From the NCBI GenBank assembly GCA_012735465.1, contig JAAYHJ010000032.1:1-33673 (forward strand): a stretch of DNA of 33,673 bases. The letters are read 5' to 3'. The position numbers and the translations under genes were made by a program. The DNA comes from Clostridiaceae bacterium (GTDB lineage Bacteria > Bacillota > Clostridia > SK-Y3). Shown here in pieces: positions 1-7,522 of this stretch (positions are counted from its first letter, which is position 1; each line of letters starts with the position of its first letter). Under the pieces are notes generated by a model. That model searched no databases. It saw nothing but the letters and a program-made list of their open reading frames with translations, and was not told where the DNA came from.

Positions 1-1212
1 AGATATATCGTATGCTTCTATTCTTGAAGGTATTTTTTCTAAAGATAAATAGTCCATCAGCTCTTTTAAGGCTTCCTGGGCAAACTGCTTGTCTTTGCTT
101 ATCCTCCACTTAAATTGCTGCAGTGCTTCCACTGCATTTTTAGCTACCATCTGCACCAACTGCTGCTTTTGCCCCCTTCTGGGCACAGTGATATATACCT
201 TGGAACCTTTTTTGCTGGTGAGCCATGATTCAATAATCGAGGCTTCATCAATATCTTCCTGCAAAATAATCTCTTTTGGAATATAGGAAGCACTGTTATA
301 AAACTGCTTTACAAAGGATGTCATAAGTTCCTGATGTTCCATATCGGAAGTACCGTCTATGAAAAAATGCTCTCTCCCGATAAGCTTGCCTCCACGAATG
401 AAAAACACCTGTACACACGTCTCATCCATGGATGTGGCAAAGGCAATGACATCCTGGTCGCTTAAAGCCGAAGATATGACCTTTTGTTTTTCAGCGATTT
501 GTATTATGCTGTTTATCTGATCTCTTAGCCTTGCAGCCCTTTCAAAATCCAATTTTTCAGAAGCAGCCTGCATATCTTTTGTTAATCTTTCAATTAGCTC
601 CTCCTGCTTTCCTCCTAAAAAGGCACATATATCCTTAAACATCTGCTTATAGGACTCCATGTCCAAGGTCCCCTGGCAGGGCGCTAAGCACTGTCCAATA
701 TGATAATTTAAACACGGTCTGTCTTTACCGATATCCCTTGGGAATACTTTATTACAAGTTCTTATTTTAAAAACCTTTTTAATCACGTCTATGGTTTCCC
801 GAACCGCATTGGTACTGGTATAGGGCCCAAAATATTTTGCCCCGTCCTTTTCTATTTTTCTTGTTATCAGGAGCCTGGGATACTCTTCGTTCAAAGTTAC
901 TTTTATATACGGATAATTCTTATCATCTTTTAACAATACATTATATTTGGGCTTGTGTTTTTTAATCAGGTTGCATTCCAATACAAGGGCTTCGAGCTCC
1001 GAGTCCGTAACGATATATTCAATCTCAGCAATATTATAAACCATCGACTGTACCTTTTGAGGAAGGTTTTTAGGTGATTGAAAATACTGCCTAACCCTGT
1101 TTTTCAACACCTTTGCTTTACCGATATAAATAATGTTTTTATCCTTGTCCTTCATAATATATACTCCAGGGCTATCGGGCAGGTTTTTTAATTGTTCTTG
1201 TATATCAAACAT
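1..1212 (-). CDS. uvrC: Excinuclease ABC subunit C, 3' part beyond window
   Basis: UvrC makes both incisions around bulky DNA lesions after UvrAB hands over the damaged site. The 404 codons present begin MFDIQEQLKNLPDSPGVYIM, the usual UvrC start with the GIY-YIG nuclease domain (YIGKAK motif near residue 30). A cysteine-bearing segment follows (TCNKVFP, RPCLNYHIGQCLAPC) like the Fe-S ligands of the family, then a UVR-type helical region near residue 200. The reading frame leaves the window at IEAYDIS, the beginning of the RNase H-like 5'-nuclease half, so that half and the helix-hairpin-helix tail are not visible. An in-frame ATG at 1230 exists, but 1212 matches the family start and has a purine-rich GGAAAG upstream. 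It follows ptsH in the same direction with a very stable hairpin between them. Confidence 0.95.
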   Translation of the reverse strand, partial: MFDIQEQLKNLPDSPGVYIMKDKDKNIIYIGKAKVLKNRVRQYFQSPKNLPQKVQSMVYNIAEIEYIVTDSELEALVLECNLIKKHKPKYNVLLKDDKNYPYIKVTLNEEYPRLLITRKIEKDGAKYFGPYTSTNAVRETIDVIKKVFKIRTCNKVFPRDIGKDRPCLNYHIGQCLAPCQGTLDMESYKQMFKDICAFLGGKQEELIERLTKDMQAASEKLDFERAARLRDQINSIIQIAEKQKVISSALSDQDVIAFATSMDETCVQVFFIRGGKLIGREHFFIDGTSDMEHQELMTSFVKQFYNSASYIPKEIILQEDIDEASIIESWLTSKKGSKVYITVPRRGQKQQLVQMVAKNAVEALQQFKWRISKDKQFAQEALKELMDYLSLEKIPSRIEAYDIS

Positions 1213-1250
1213 GGCTTCACTTCTTTCCATTTGGATATAGATTATTTTGC

Positions 1251-1310
1251 AAGAAAAGACATAAAGATAACCCTGCTGTATACAACAAGGTCATCTTTAT
1301 GTCTCTTCTT
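1251..1310 (-). terminator. 60-nt near-perfect palindrome between ptsH and uvrC
   Basis: Read on the minus strand, all 60 bases fold on themselves. Base i pairs with base 61-i throughout, with four G-U pairs and a UAUA loop, giving a stem of about 28 bp. On the plus strand those four positions would be A-C mismatches, so the minus-strand RNA is the likely functional form. The 3' arm ends in U-rich sequence (GUCUUUUCUU) rather than a separate U tract. It lies about 114 nt after the ptsH stop and 38 nt before the uvrC start. It could end ptsH transcription, be an RNase III-type processing site, or be a small repeated element. Confidence 0.5.
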
Positions 1311-1423
1311 TAATATGCACGATTTCTAATAATAATCTCCACAAGAAAAACATACAAATCCCATGCATAACTGCCTTGATTAATTCCTAAACCATTTGCA
1401 AGATTTATAACCTACATGCTTAA

Positions 1424-1687
1424 TTATTCCTCAAAATTTGAATTTATTAATTTAACCATTGCCTCTATTGCAATTTCTTCGTCCACTCCGTCAGCAATTA
1501 TAGTAATTTCAGTCCCCTTTGATATTCCGAGAGAGAGAACCCCCAATAAGCTTTTAGCATTTACTTTACGTTCGCCTTTTTTCACCCATATACTGGATTT
1601 AAACTCATTTGCCTTTTGAATAAAAAAAGTAGCCGGTCTAGCATGGAGCCCTACCTGGTTTTGCACCACCACTTCTCTTGATATCAT
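1424..1687 (-). CDS. ptsH: HPr-family phosphocarrier protein
   Basis: Small cytosolic phosphocarrier of 87 residues. It carries the phosphorylatable histidine motif GLHARPAT (His15 from this start) and the regulatory serine motif NAKSLLGVLSLG, the site used by HPr kinase in Firmicutes. It can therefore pass phosphate in the PTS and act as a CcpA co-regulator. An upstream in-frame ATG at 1705 overlaps the ribosome-binding site. The start at 1687 sits 7 nt after GGAG and gives the standard MISREVVVQNQ N-terminus. No other PTS gene is in the window. In Bacillus the paralogue Crh sits near whiA and yvcK; Crh lacks the active histidine, which is present here, so HPr is the better call. Confidence 0.93.
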   Translation of the reverse strand: MISREVVVQNQVGLHARPATFFIQKANEFKSSIWVKKGERKVNAKSLLGVLSLGISKGTEITIIADGVDEEIAIEAMVKLINSNFEE

Positions 1688-1782
1688 AACATCGCTCCTT
1701 TTCAATGTTTTAAAACGCTATATAAATATACAATATTGCTATGGCAGGATAAGATAATTTTTTTCAGTTATTCTATACTGTT

Positions 1783-1811
1783 AGGATACTAAATATTATG
1801 CGTTAAGTCAA
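1783..1811 (-). promoter_or_regulatory. Probable promoter of ptsH
   Basis: On the minus strand TTGACT (1806-1811) and TATCCT (1783-1788) are separated by 17 bp, a sigma-A-like spacing. The -35 is 5/6 and the -10 is 4/6 to consensus. The predicted RNA would start about 90 nt upstream of the ptsH start codon. It also follows the terminator of the preceding minus-strand gene, which fits an independent transcript. Confidence 0.45.
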
Positions 1812-1871
1812 TAATAATTTATTACTTATTATATTATGATAACTCGAAGAGGTGGGTTAAGGACGTTTTAT

Positions 1872-1899
1872 AAAAAGCAGGCTGTATAGCCTGCTTTTT
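1872..1899 (-). terminator. Intrinsic terminator after ECF S component gene
   Basis: Hairpin with arms GCAGGC and GCCTGC and loop TGTATA, flanked by A5 and T6 runs. It begins 4 nt after the stop codon of the minus-strand gene and ends in a U run on that strand; the symmetry could also stop plus-strand transcription. Confidence 0.85.
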
Positions 1900-1902
1900 T
1901 CA

Positions 1903-2550
1903 TTATTTCTTTAATATTTTTTTCAACGACAATACAATTGTCGTGGTAATTATCACGGCTGCAACAACCTCCGGAATACCATTTGTTATTCCTATCCCCA
2001 TTATTATCGTACCTGCCTTGCTAACACTAACATTATTAAGCTCGGCAAAAGGAGCTGCATATAACAGGTATATCATGCCCAATACTCCAACCGTATTGGT
2101 AATAGTACCCACGGCTGCAGCAATTCCAATCCTTAATCCTTCTGATAAAAGCTTGAATGCCTTCCCAAGAAATCTCAACGTAAGTTCATCGGATCGGAAT
2201 TTAATCGCATTATAGGAATAGTAAGCGGTAATCCCAATCAGGACCCTCGGCAGGACGGATACCAATGGGTTTAGAAAAGCAAAAGATAATGCAGTCGGAA
2301 CCAGCATGTTTTGTATAATGCTAAAGATTCCAAACAGCAATCCAACAAGAGCTCCTACTACAGGGCCCTCGAGAACTGCCCCGACAATTACCGGGATATG
2401 CATGATAGTTATCTTGGCAGGCAGACCCGGTATTACCAAGAATCCTAATCCCGACTGTCCAAGCACAACGGTAATTGCTGCAAGGACACCAACAATTGTG
2501 ATTTGGCGAATGTTCAGCATCATAACATTCGCATTTTGTGATGATTTCAT
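1903..2550 (-). CDS. ECF-type vitamin transporter, substrate-binding S component
   Basis: A 215-residue hydrophobic protein with about six membrane segments, of the ECF transporter S-component type (PF12822-like). Family features are the start of the first helix (RQITIVGVLAAITVVLG), the segment KITIMHIPVIVGAVLEGPVVGALVGLLFG and FLNPLVSVLPRVLIG. S components bind a vitamin or cofactor precursor and share an energising EcfA-A'-T module, which is not encoded here. The substrate cannot be read from sequence; pantothenate-type uptake is one possibility for this subfamily. A strong ribosome-binding site (GGAGGTGTGAAAA) supports the start. It follows rdgB by 127 nt, and that gap folds into a three-way-junction leader that may control it. 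Confidence 0.85.
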   Translation of the reverse strand: MKSSQNANVMMLNIRQITIVGVLAAITVVLGQSGLGFLVIPGLPAKITIMHIPVIVGAVLEGPVVGALVGLLFGIFSIIQNMLVPTALSFAFLNPLVSVLPRVLIGITAYYSYNAIKFRSDELTLRFLGKAFKLLSEGLRIGIAAAVGTITNTVGVLGMIYLLYAAPFAELNNVSVSKAGTIIMGIGITNGIPEVVAAVIITTTIVLSLKKILKK

Positions 2551-2571
2551 TTTTCACACCTCCGTTCTTAT

Positions 2572-2657
2572 TCCCTCTACAGGGATACAAGTCGCAGCTA
2601 ATCCATCACCAAAATTACCTGCAGTCCGGTTTCCTCAAGAATACCGGCTTCCCTATA
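2572..2657 (-). promoter_or_regulatory. Structured leader RNA with competing hairpin, riboswitch candidate
   Basis: On the minus strand this leader forms a closed three-way junction. P1 pairs 2650-2657 with 2578-2585 (8 bp, one G-U). P2 is 2626-2647 (CCGGU...ACCGG extended by UUC/GAA over a bulged A, UUGAG loop). P3 is 2594-2622 (GCAG and UAAU paired with AUUA and CUGC around one G-G mismatch). The 3' strand of P1 (UCCCU) can instead pair with AGGGA at 2572-2576 to form a hairpin a few nucleotides before the ribosome-binding site of the ECF S component gene. Mutually exclusive pairing of this kind is what a translational switch would use. I do not recognise a known riboswitch class. Confidence 0.5.
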
Positions 2658-2677
2658 TTTTAACATCTACTGTATCA

Positions 2678-3274
2678 TTATGCAAGCATATATTTTTTTA
2701 GCACTTCCCTAAGCAGGGACAGTGCCCTGGCACGGTGGCTTATTTTGTTTTTTATACTCATATCCAATTCAGCCATCGTCTTGTTGTATTCAGGTATGTA
2801 AAACAACGGGTCATAACCAAAGCCTCCGCTACCCGCTGGTTCAAAGGCAATAAACCCTTTGCATTCACCGCGCACGACAGTTTCCTGCCCGTCAGGAAAT
2901 ACCACCGCAATGGCACAAACAAAGCGTGCGGTACGCTTTTCAAAAGGCACCCCTTCAAGGGCTGAAAGCAGCTTTTGGTTTCGCTCCCAATCGGTGGCCT
3001 TTTCCCCTGCATACCTTGCTGAATATATTCCCGGTGCACCGTTTAAATAATCCACTTCTAATCCCGAATCATCTGCAAGGGTTATTTCCCTGCATATTTT
3101 CATCACTTCCCGCGCTTTTTTTAATGCATTTTCTTCAAAGGTGGAACCGTCTTCAACAACAACCGTATTTATGCCCAACTCCTGTTGGGAAACCGCTTTT
3201 ATTCCAATATCGCTCATTATTTGATTAATTTCTTTTATTTTGCCCTCGTTTCTTGTAGCGACAACCACTCTCAT
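2678..3274 (-). CDS. rdgB: XTP/dITP diphosphatase (HAM1/RdgB)
   Basis: Hydrolyses non-canonical purine triphosphates (ITP, dITP, XTP) to monophosphates, keeping them out of DNA and RNA. The 198-residue protein has the family hallmarks TRNEGK near residue 7, LADDSGLEVD, GAPGIYSARYAG and GSGGFGYDPLFYIPEY, and is full length. An in-frame ATG lies 21 nt upstream, directly abutting the rph stop (TAAATG). AGAGGTG followed by 6 nt favours the ATG at 3274, which gives the classic MRVVVATRN start. The order gerM-rph-rdgB is conserved in Bacillus subtilis, and the 21-nt gap to rph suggests translational coupling. Confidence 0.95.
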   Translation of the reverse strand: MRVVVATRNEGKIKEINQIMSDIGIKAVSQQELGINTVVVEDGSTFEENALKKAREVMKICREITLADDSGLEVDYLNGAPGIYSARYAGEKATDWERNQKLLSALEGVPFEKRTARFVCAIAVVFPDGQETVVRGECKGFIAFEPAGSGGFGYDPLFYIPEYNKTMAELDMSIKNKISHRARALSLLREVLKKYMLA

Positions 3275-3295
3275 CCTTTGCACCTCTTCATTCAT

Positions 3296-4036
3296 TTATA
3301 ATATAAATATATCCTGCAGTACATTTTTTTGAATACCTATCAGCTCATGTATGCCCTTTTCACCCAATGCAAGCAATGCACACAGCTCATCCTTGCTAAA
3401 GGGGGATTGTTCGCCCGTACCTTGAATTTCAATAAACTGATTTTTGTCATTCATTATAATGTTCATGTCAACCCGGGCATTTGAATCTTCTGCATAGCAC
3501 AAATCGAGCAATGCTTCGTCCTCTACAATGCCAACACTTACGGCTGCAACAAAACTGTTTACCGGTATTTTTTTCACCACATCCGCTTTTACAAGCTTAT
3601 CAAACGCATCCACCATGGCAACAAAACCTCCTGTAATGGATGCCGTTCTTGTCCCGCCATCGGCCTGGATTACATCGCAGTCCACCGTGATGGTACGTTC
3701 TCCAAGGGCAGAGAGGTCTACCACGGAACGAAGTGCCCTCCCAATCAACCTCTGTATTTCAGAAGTCCTGCCACTTAATTTTAGCCGGCTTATATCCCTT
3801 GGGCTTCTTTCCTGAGTAGCACGGGGCAGCATGGAATACTCGGCTGTTACCCATCCTTCTCCCAGCCCTTTTTTAAAGGGCGGTACCCTTTCTTCCACTG
3901 TTGCAGTACAAATGACCTTGGTATCTCCCATCTCTATCAATACAGAGCCTTCCGCATATTTTGTGAAGTTACGGATTATTTTTACGGGTCTTATCTGGTC
4001 TTTTTCTCTACCATCAACTCTTGCCAAATTATCCAT
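3296..4036 (-). CDS. rph: Ribonuclease PH
   Basis: Phosphate-dependent 3'-5' exoribonuclease that trims tRNA precursors and works as a hexamer. The 246-residue product matches the family along its length: [14 protein letters not shown] at the N-terminus, [37 protein letters not shown], the [20 protein letters not shown] segment, DADGGTR-type [15 protein letters not shown] and the C-terminal [23 protein letters not shown] directly abuts the ATG at 4036, which is too close for good initiation. A TTG at 4027, about 8 nt from the same GAGG, would give a 243-residue protein starting at ARVDGRE, so the start is uncertain by three codons. Confidence 0.95.
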   Translation of the reverse strand: MDNLARVDGREKDQIRPVKIIRNFTKYAEGSVLIEMGDTKVICTATVEERVPPFKKGLGEGWVTAEYSMLPRATQERSPRDISRLKLSGRTSEIQRLIGRALRSVVDLSALGERTITVDCDVIQADGGTRTASITGGFVAMVDAFDKLVKADVVKKIPVNSFVAAVSVGIVEDEALLDLCYAEDSNARVDMNIIMNDKNQFIEIQGTGEQSPFSKDELCALLALGEKGIHELIGIQKNVLQDIFIL

Positions 4037-4078
4037 CCTCTCTATTATAAAATAAAAAATATTGCCAGGAACACAGGA

Positions 4079-5197
4079 CTAATCATATTGATTTGCATAC
4101 AGAGGTACTTCCAGGGCGGTTTTCCCCTTGTATTCACCCATGTATTCCAATGGCTTCCCATTTACATTCATCTCAACACTTTTTATTTTACCAAACTGCT
4201 TAAAACATAAGGTGATTTGTTTTAGCATTTTGCTAAAATCATCATTTGAATGTGCAGCATTTAACAGCTCATCATCAAAATCCAATATTACTGTCTGCCC
4301 ATCAATACGTATGCCTCTTATAGTGGTTTTCTCCGGTATGAAGCTCTTTAAACCCTTTCCTTCTTCCACCCCTTTTAAAAGTTCGTTCAGCATCTTCATG
4401 TACCTGTCAATGTCACTTGAGGGAGTATTGATCATTCTACCTACCGGTACATAATAAGTATACTTATTATACACCATTTTGGCAAAATACACTTCTACCC
4501 ATTCCCTATCTTTTTCCGGTTTTTCTTCATAAATTGTCGGCTGATTAATACCCCCTCTAACCAGCGGACTGCTTAAATTGCTGCCGTACTTTAACGAGGT
4601 TAGCTTTTCACCGGTTTTCATTATTTCAACACTTTCTATTGTATCAAATTCGGTAAGAGTGTATACCAGGCTGGTTAGAAGGTTTTTTTCATCCTGTTTA
4701 TTATCATAGTTAAGTATGGCTTCATTAAAATCAACAATTGCCGCACCGTCACGAATAGTCATTCCCAAGACACGAGTGCCTTTCGGAAGCACAGGGAACA
4801 ATCCCGCCTTTATAATATCTTCCCGTATAACAGGCATGTCTACCAATGCACTTACTGCCGCCTTGGCTATGCCTTCAATCCTTGCCGTTTTCCTTGTAAT
4901 TGGAATAAGGAGACCGTCTGAATCCTGGTAATAACAAGTTGTATACCTCTCCTGCTGTTCATCAATATCATCAATATATGTATTTGGATTCCGCTCAGGG
5001 TCATCGTTCCTATCGCTTTCCTTACCGGTATTCTTATCATCTTCCTGTTTACCCGTCATACTTTCTCCCAATTCATCAGATTGCACCTCTTCACCGGTAG
5101 TTTCCTTAAATACCTCTTTACTCTCGGGTTCCAGAAAGCGACATCCAGAAAACAGTATCGTACACATTATCATAAGAACGATCATTACCTTACGCAT
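4079..5197 (-). CDS. gerM: GerM-like lipoprotein with two GerMN domains
   Basis: A 372-residue lipoprotein. MRKVMIVLMIMCTILFSGC is a type II signal peptide with the lipid-attachment cysteine at residue 19, followed by an acidic, charged linker. Two similar repeats then follow: the first around DMPVIREDIIKAGLFPVLPKGTRV and AIVDFNEAILNY, the second around KSFIPEKTTIRGIRI and VILDFDDELLNA. This matches the GerMN domain. In B. subtilis GerM joins the platform of the SpoIIIA-SpoIIQ complex between mother cell and forespore, and lies directly upstream of rph, as here. The frame is open further upstream, but the start at 5197 has AAGGAGGG 7 nt before it and is the only one giving a signal peptide. 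A terminator separates it from galK. Confidence 0.85.
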   Translation of the reverse strand: MRKVMIVLMIMCTILFSGCRFLEPESKEVFKETTGEEVQSDELGESMTGKQEDDKNTGKESDRNDDPERNPNTYIDDIDEQQERYTTCYYQDSDGLLIPITRKTARIEGIAKAAVSALVDMPVIREDIIKAGLFPVLPKGTRVLGMTIRDGAAIVDFNEAILNYDNKQDEKNLLTSLVYTLTEFDTIESVEIMKTGEKLTSLKYGSNLSSPLVRGGINQPTIYEEKPEKDREWVEVYFAKMVYNKYTYYVPVGRMINTPSSDIDRYMKMLNELLKGVEEGKGLKSFIPEKTTIRGIRIDGQTVILDFDDELLNAAHSNDDFSKMLKQITLCFKQFGKIKSVEMNVNGKPLEYMGEYKGKTALEVPLYANQYD

Positions 5198-5265
5198 ACG
5201 TTTTCCCTCCTTATTCGTTATTATATTAGACAAACTGGGCATGTATGAAAAAATGCCAAAAAAAT

Positions 5266-5304
5266 AAAACCACTGTATTCCAAATTTTCTGCAGCAGTGG
5301 TTTT
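5266..5304 (-). terminator. Intrinsic terminator of the galT-galK operon
   Basis: Arms AAAACCACTG (5266-5275) and CAGTGGTTTT (5295-5304) form a 10-bp stem, with an A/T run on each side, 9 nt past the galK stop. It ends the gal transcript on the minus strand and could act on both strands. Confidence 0.85.
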
Positions 5305-5312
5305 TTTGTGTC

Positions 5313-6512
5313 TTAAGCCTGCTTAATTTCTTTACCTCCATCCCCAACTTCCGATGCATAAAAGGATGCTTTAAGTCCGGTTCTGTCAAAATATTTTGCT
5401 CCCACTTTTTCAATAAAATCATCAACAGCTTCTTCCTTTACAATGCTTACGGTACATCCGCCAAAACCGGCCCCGGTCATCCTTGAGCCTATGACCCCTT
5501 CAATTTTTAATGCCTCTTCCACCAATGTATCCAATTCTATTCCCGTTACTTCATACAGGTCCCTTAGTGAATTGTGGGATTGAATCATGAGCCTGCCGAA
5601 CTCTGCCAAATCATCCTCGTATAGTGCTTCAACCGATTTCTTCACCCTGTCATTTTCTGAAATAACATGTTCCACCCTTTTTCTTACTGTTTCATTTTCG
5701 ATAAGATCTTTGTAACGGGTGAATTGTTCATAAGTAATATCACCCAGGCAGGTAGCCTGCGGCAGCACAGTTTTTAGAATCTTAAGGCCTTTTTCGCACT
5801 CGCTTCTTCTTTCATTATACTTGGAACTTGCCAGGCTGCGTTTTTTATTAGTATTGGATATGACTATCTTGCATCCTTTCAAGTTTAAGGGGACCAGTTT
5901 ATAACTCAAATCCCTGCAATCAAGGAAAATGGCATGATTTTTCCTGCCCATAGCCGATGCAAATTGGTCCATAATCCCACAGTTGACTCCCACATAGTTA
6001 TTTTCCGCCTTTTGCCCGATCTTGGCCATTTCTATCATATCAACTTCCTTTTTTATACCATTGGCTTCATAGGATAAAGTGGCCAATGCCAGGGCGGTTG
6101 CCACTTCAATGGCAGCAGAGGAAGATAATCCTCCTCCATGGGGCACCGTGTCATCATACAGTAAGTCGCACCCCACAAGGGGATACCCGGCCTTTTGCAG
6201 TTCATCGGCAACACCCAATTGATAATTGCCCCATTTCAAATCCTTATACTCATCTAAACTATCCAAAGAAGCACTTACACGGAAATCCAAGTCGGTAGCC
6301 GCCAGGTTAACCCTTCTGTCAGTCCTTGGCCTGGCTACAACAGTGGTTTTCATTGTCAATGCGGCAGGAAGGACAAACCCACCATTGTAATCCGTATGCT
6401 CCCCAATCAGGTTCACCCTTCCCGGGGATTCAAATACCCTCAGTCCTTCTTCCGTTCCACCATAAATTTCAATGAATCTTTTCTTTAATTCTTGTACTTC
6501 CAATGGGAACAC
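5313..6512 (-). CDS. galK: Galactokinase
   Basis: Phosphorylates alpha-D-galactose to galactose-1-phosphate, the first step of the Leloir pathway. The 399-residue GHMP kinase shows the galactokinase signature GRVNLIGEHTDYNGG (31-45), the ATP-binding loop PHGGGLSSSAA (124-134), GIMDQFASAMG, and the C-terminal MTGAGFGGC motif. The annotated start is a GTG directly abutting AAGGAA. A TTG at 6503, about 9 nt from that ribosome-binding site, is a likely alternative and would shorten the protein by three residues. It lies 5 nt after galT, clearly in one operon. No epimerase gene (galE) is in the window. Confidence 0.96.
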   Translation of the reverse strand: MFPLEVQELKKRFIEIYGGTEEGLRVFESPGRVNLIGEHTDYNGGFVLPAALTMKTTVVARPRTDRRVNLAATDLDFRVSASLDSLDEYKDLKWGNYQLGVADELQKAGYPLVGCDLLYDDTVPHGGGLSSSAAIEVATALALATLSYEANGIKKEVDMIEMAKIGQKAENNYVGVNCGIMDQFASAMGRKNHAIFLDCRDLSYKLVPLNLKGCKIVISNTNKKRSLASSKYNERRSECEKGLKILKTVLPQATCLGDITYEQFTRYKDLIENETVRKRVEHVISENDRVKKSVEALYEDDLAEFGRLMIQSHNSLRDLYEVTGIELDTLVEEALKIEGVIGSRMTGAGFGGCTVSIVKEEAVDDFIEKVGAKYFDRTGLKASFYASEVGDGGKEIKQA

Positions 6513-6517
6513 TTCCT

Positions 6518-7498
6518 TTATTCATTATTTATTTTTTTCTTGAAACGTTTATAGGCCTCTTTTAACTCTCGGGCCTTTTCTTCCGGCGCTGTGGGGTTGC
6601 AATGGGCCCACGCCCCGGTCTCGCTTGAAGCATTAAATTTTTGTTTATCTGCAGAACGCATTGGCGGAAAAAATTCTATATGAAAATGATAATATTCACT
6701 GAAATCCCCGCTGTTAACCGGGTCCTGGTGCATGCACATCATATAGGGAAAGGGGTAATCAAATAAGGAATCCAGCGTTCCGGTAGCTTCCCTTAATATT
6801 TTTGCCAGGTTATCCTTTTCCGCATCGGTAAACTGGGCCAGGTTTTGTTTGTGTTTTTTGCCGGCAATATACATTCCATAAGGATATTCTGTAAAAAACG
6901 GGAGGAAGGATATAAAATCCTCATTTTCAATAATAATCCTTTGCCCGAAATCCATTTCATCCTTCAGCATATCGCAGACAAGGCATGAATGGTTTTTTTC
7001 ATAATGCTCCCTGCTTGCTTCCAACTCCAACTGGAGTTTTTTGGGTATAAAGGGATACCCGTAAATCTGACCGTGGGGATGGGGCATTGTCACACCCACC
7101 ACTTCGCCCCTGTTTTCAAATATAAACACGTACTTTATTTTTTCATCTTTTCTTATTTCTATAAACCGCTCCGTCCATAGGTCCACAAGCTTTCTTATGT
7201 GTTCAACCGGCAGTTCCGGCAATGTAATGGTATGCTCGGGGGAATACAGTATTACTTCGCATTTCCCATACGCTTCCCTTGTTTTATAAAGATTTGTTGC
7301 AACCTTATCCGGCTCAGGGGGACCTTGTGATAATGCAGGAAAATCATTATCGTACTTAAGGACATCATAATGGTCGGGAACCCTTCCCGAACCCGGGCAA
7401 AACGGACACCAGTCCTTTGGCATCTGCGGTCTGTTCTGCCTATGGGAAGCAATCATTACCCAATCCTTTATCAATGGATTCCAACGCAATTCAGCCAT
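6518..7498 (-). CDS. galT: Galactose-1-phosphate uridylyltransferase
   Basis: Transfers UMP between UDP-glucose and galactose-1-phosphate, working directly after GalK. The 326-residue protein is of the HIT-superfamily class I type. It has the nucleophile motif HPHGQIYGYPFIP, a first cysteine pair CPFCPGS near residue 32, a second pair CLVCDM near residue 177, and the C-terminal EYYHFHIEFFPPMR typical of GalT. A GTG three codons upstream lies inside the ribosome-binding site; the ATG at 7498 follows GAGGTG by 6 nt. It is 24 nt downstream of the ABC-F gene and 5 nt upstream of galK, so the three are probably co-transcribed. Confidence 0.96.
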   Translation of the reverse strand: MAELRWNPLIKDWVMIASHRQNRPQMPKDWCPFCPGSGRVPDHYDVLKYDNDFPALSQGPPEPDKVATNLYKTREAYGKCEVILYSPEHTITLPELPVEHIRKLVDLWTERFIEIRKDEKIKYVFIFENRGEVVGVTMPHPHGQIYGYPFIPKKLQLELEASREHYEKNHSCLVCDMLKDEMDFGQRIIIENEDFISFLPFFTEYPYGMYIAGKKHKQNLAQFTDAEKDNLAKILREATGTLDSLFDYPFPYMMCMHQDPVNSGDFSEYYHFHIEFFPPMRSADKQKFNASSETGAWAHCNPTAPEEKARELKEAYKRFKKKINNE

Positions 7499-7522
7499 TT
7501 TAAGCACCTCTTGCCGCTTATT

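Noticed and set aside
2572-2657. Cobalamin riboswitch upstream of the ECF S component gene
   Set aside because: The AGGGAA-hairpin-hairpin-GCGACTTGTA order resembles the cobalamin core, but the conserved loop of the first hairpin, the B12-box and the upstream arms are absent, and only about 20 nt separate it from rdgB. TPP, THF and T-box signatures are also missing.
5198-5425. N-terminal extension of the GerM-like protein into the end of galK
   Set aside because: The open frame continues, but it would cross the gal terminator; the start at 5197 has an ideal ribosome-binding site and alone gives a lipoprotein signal.
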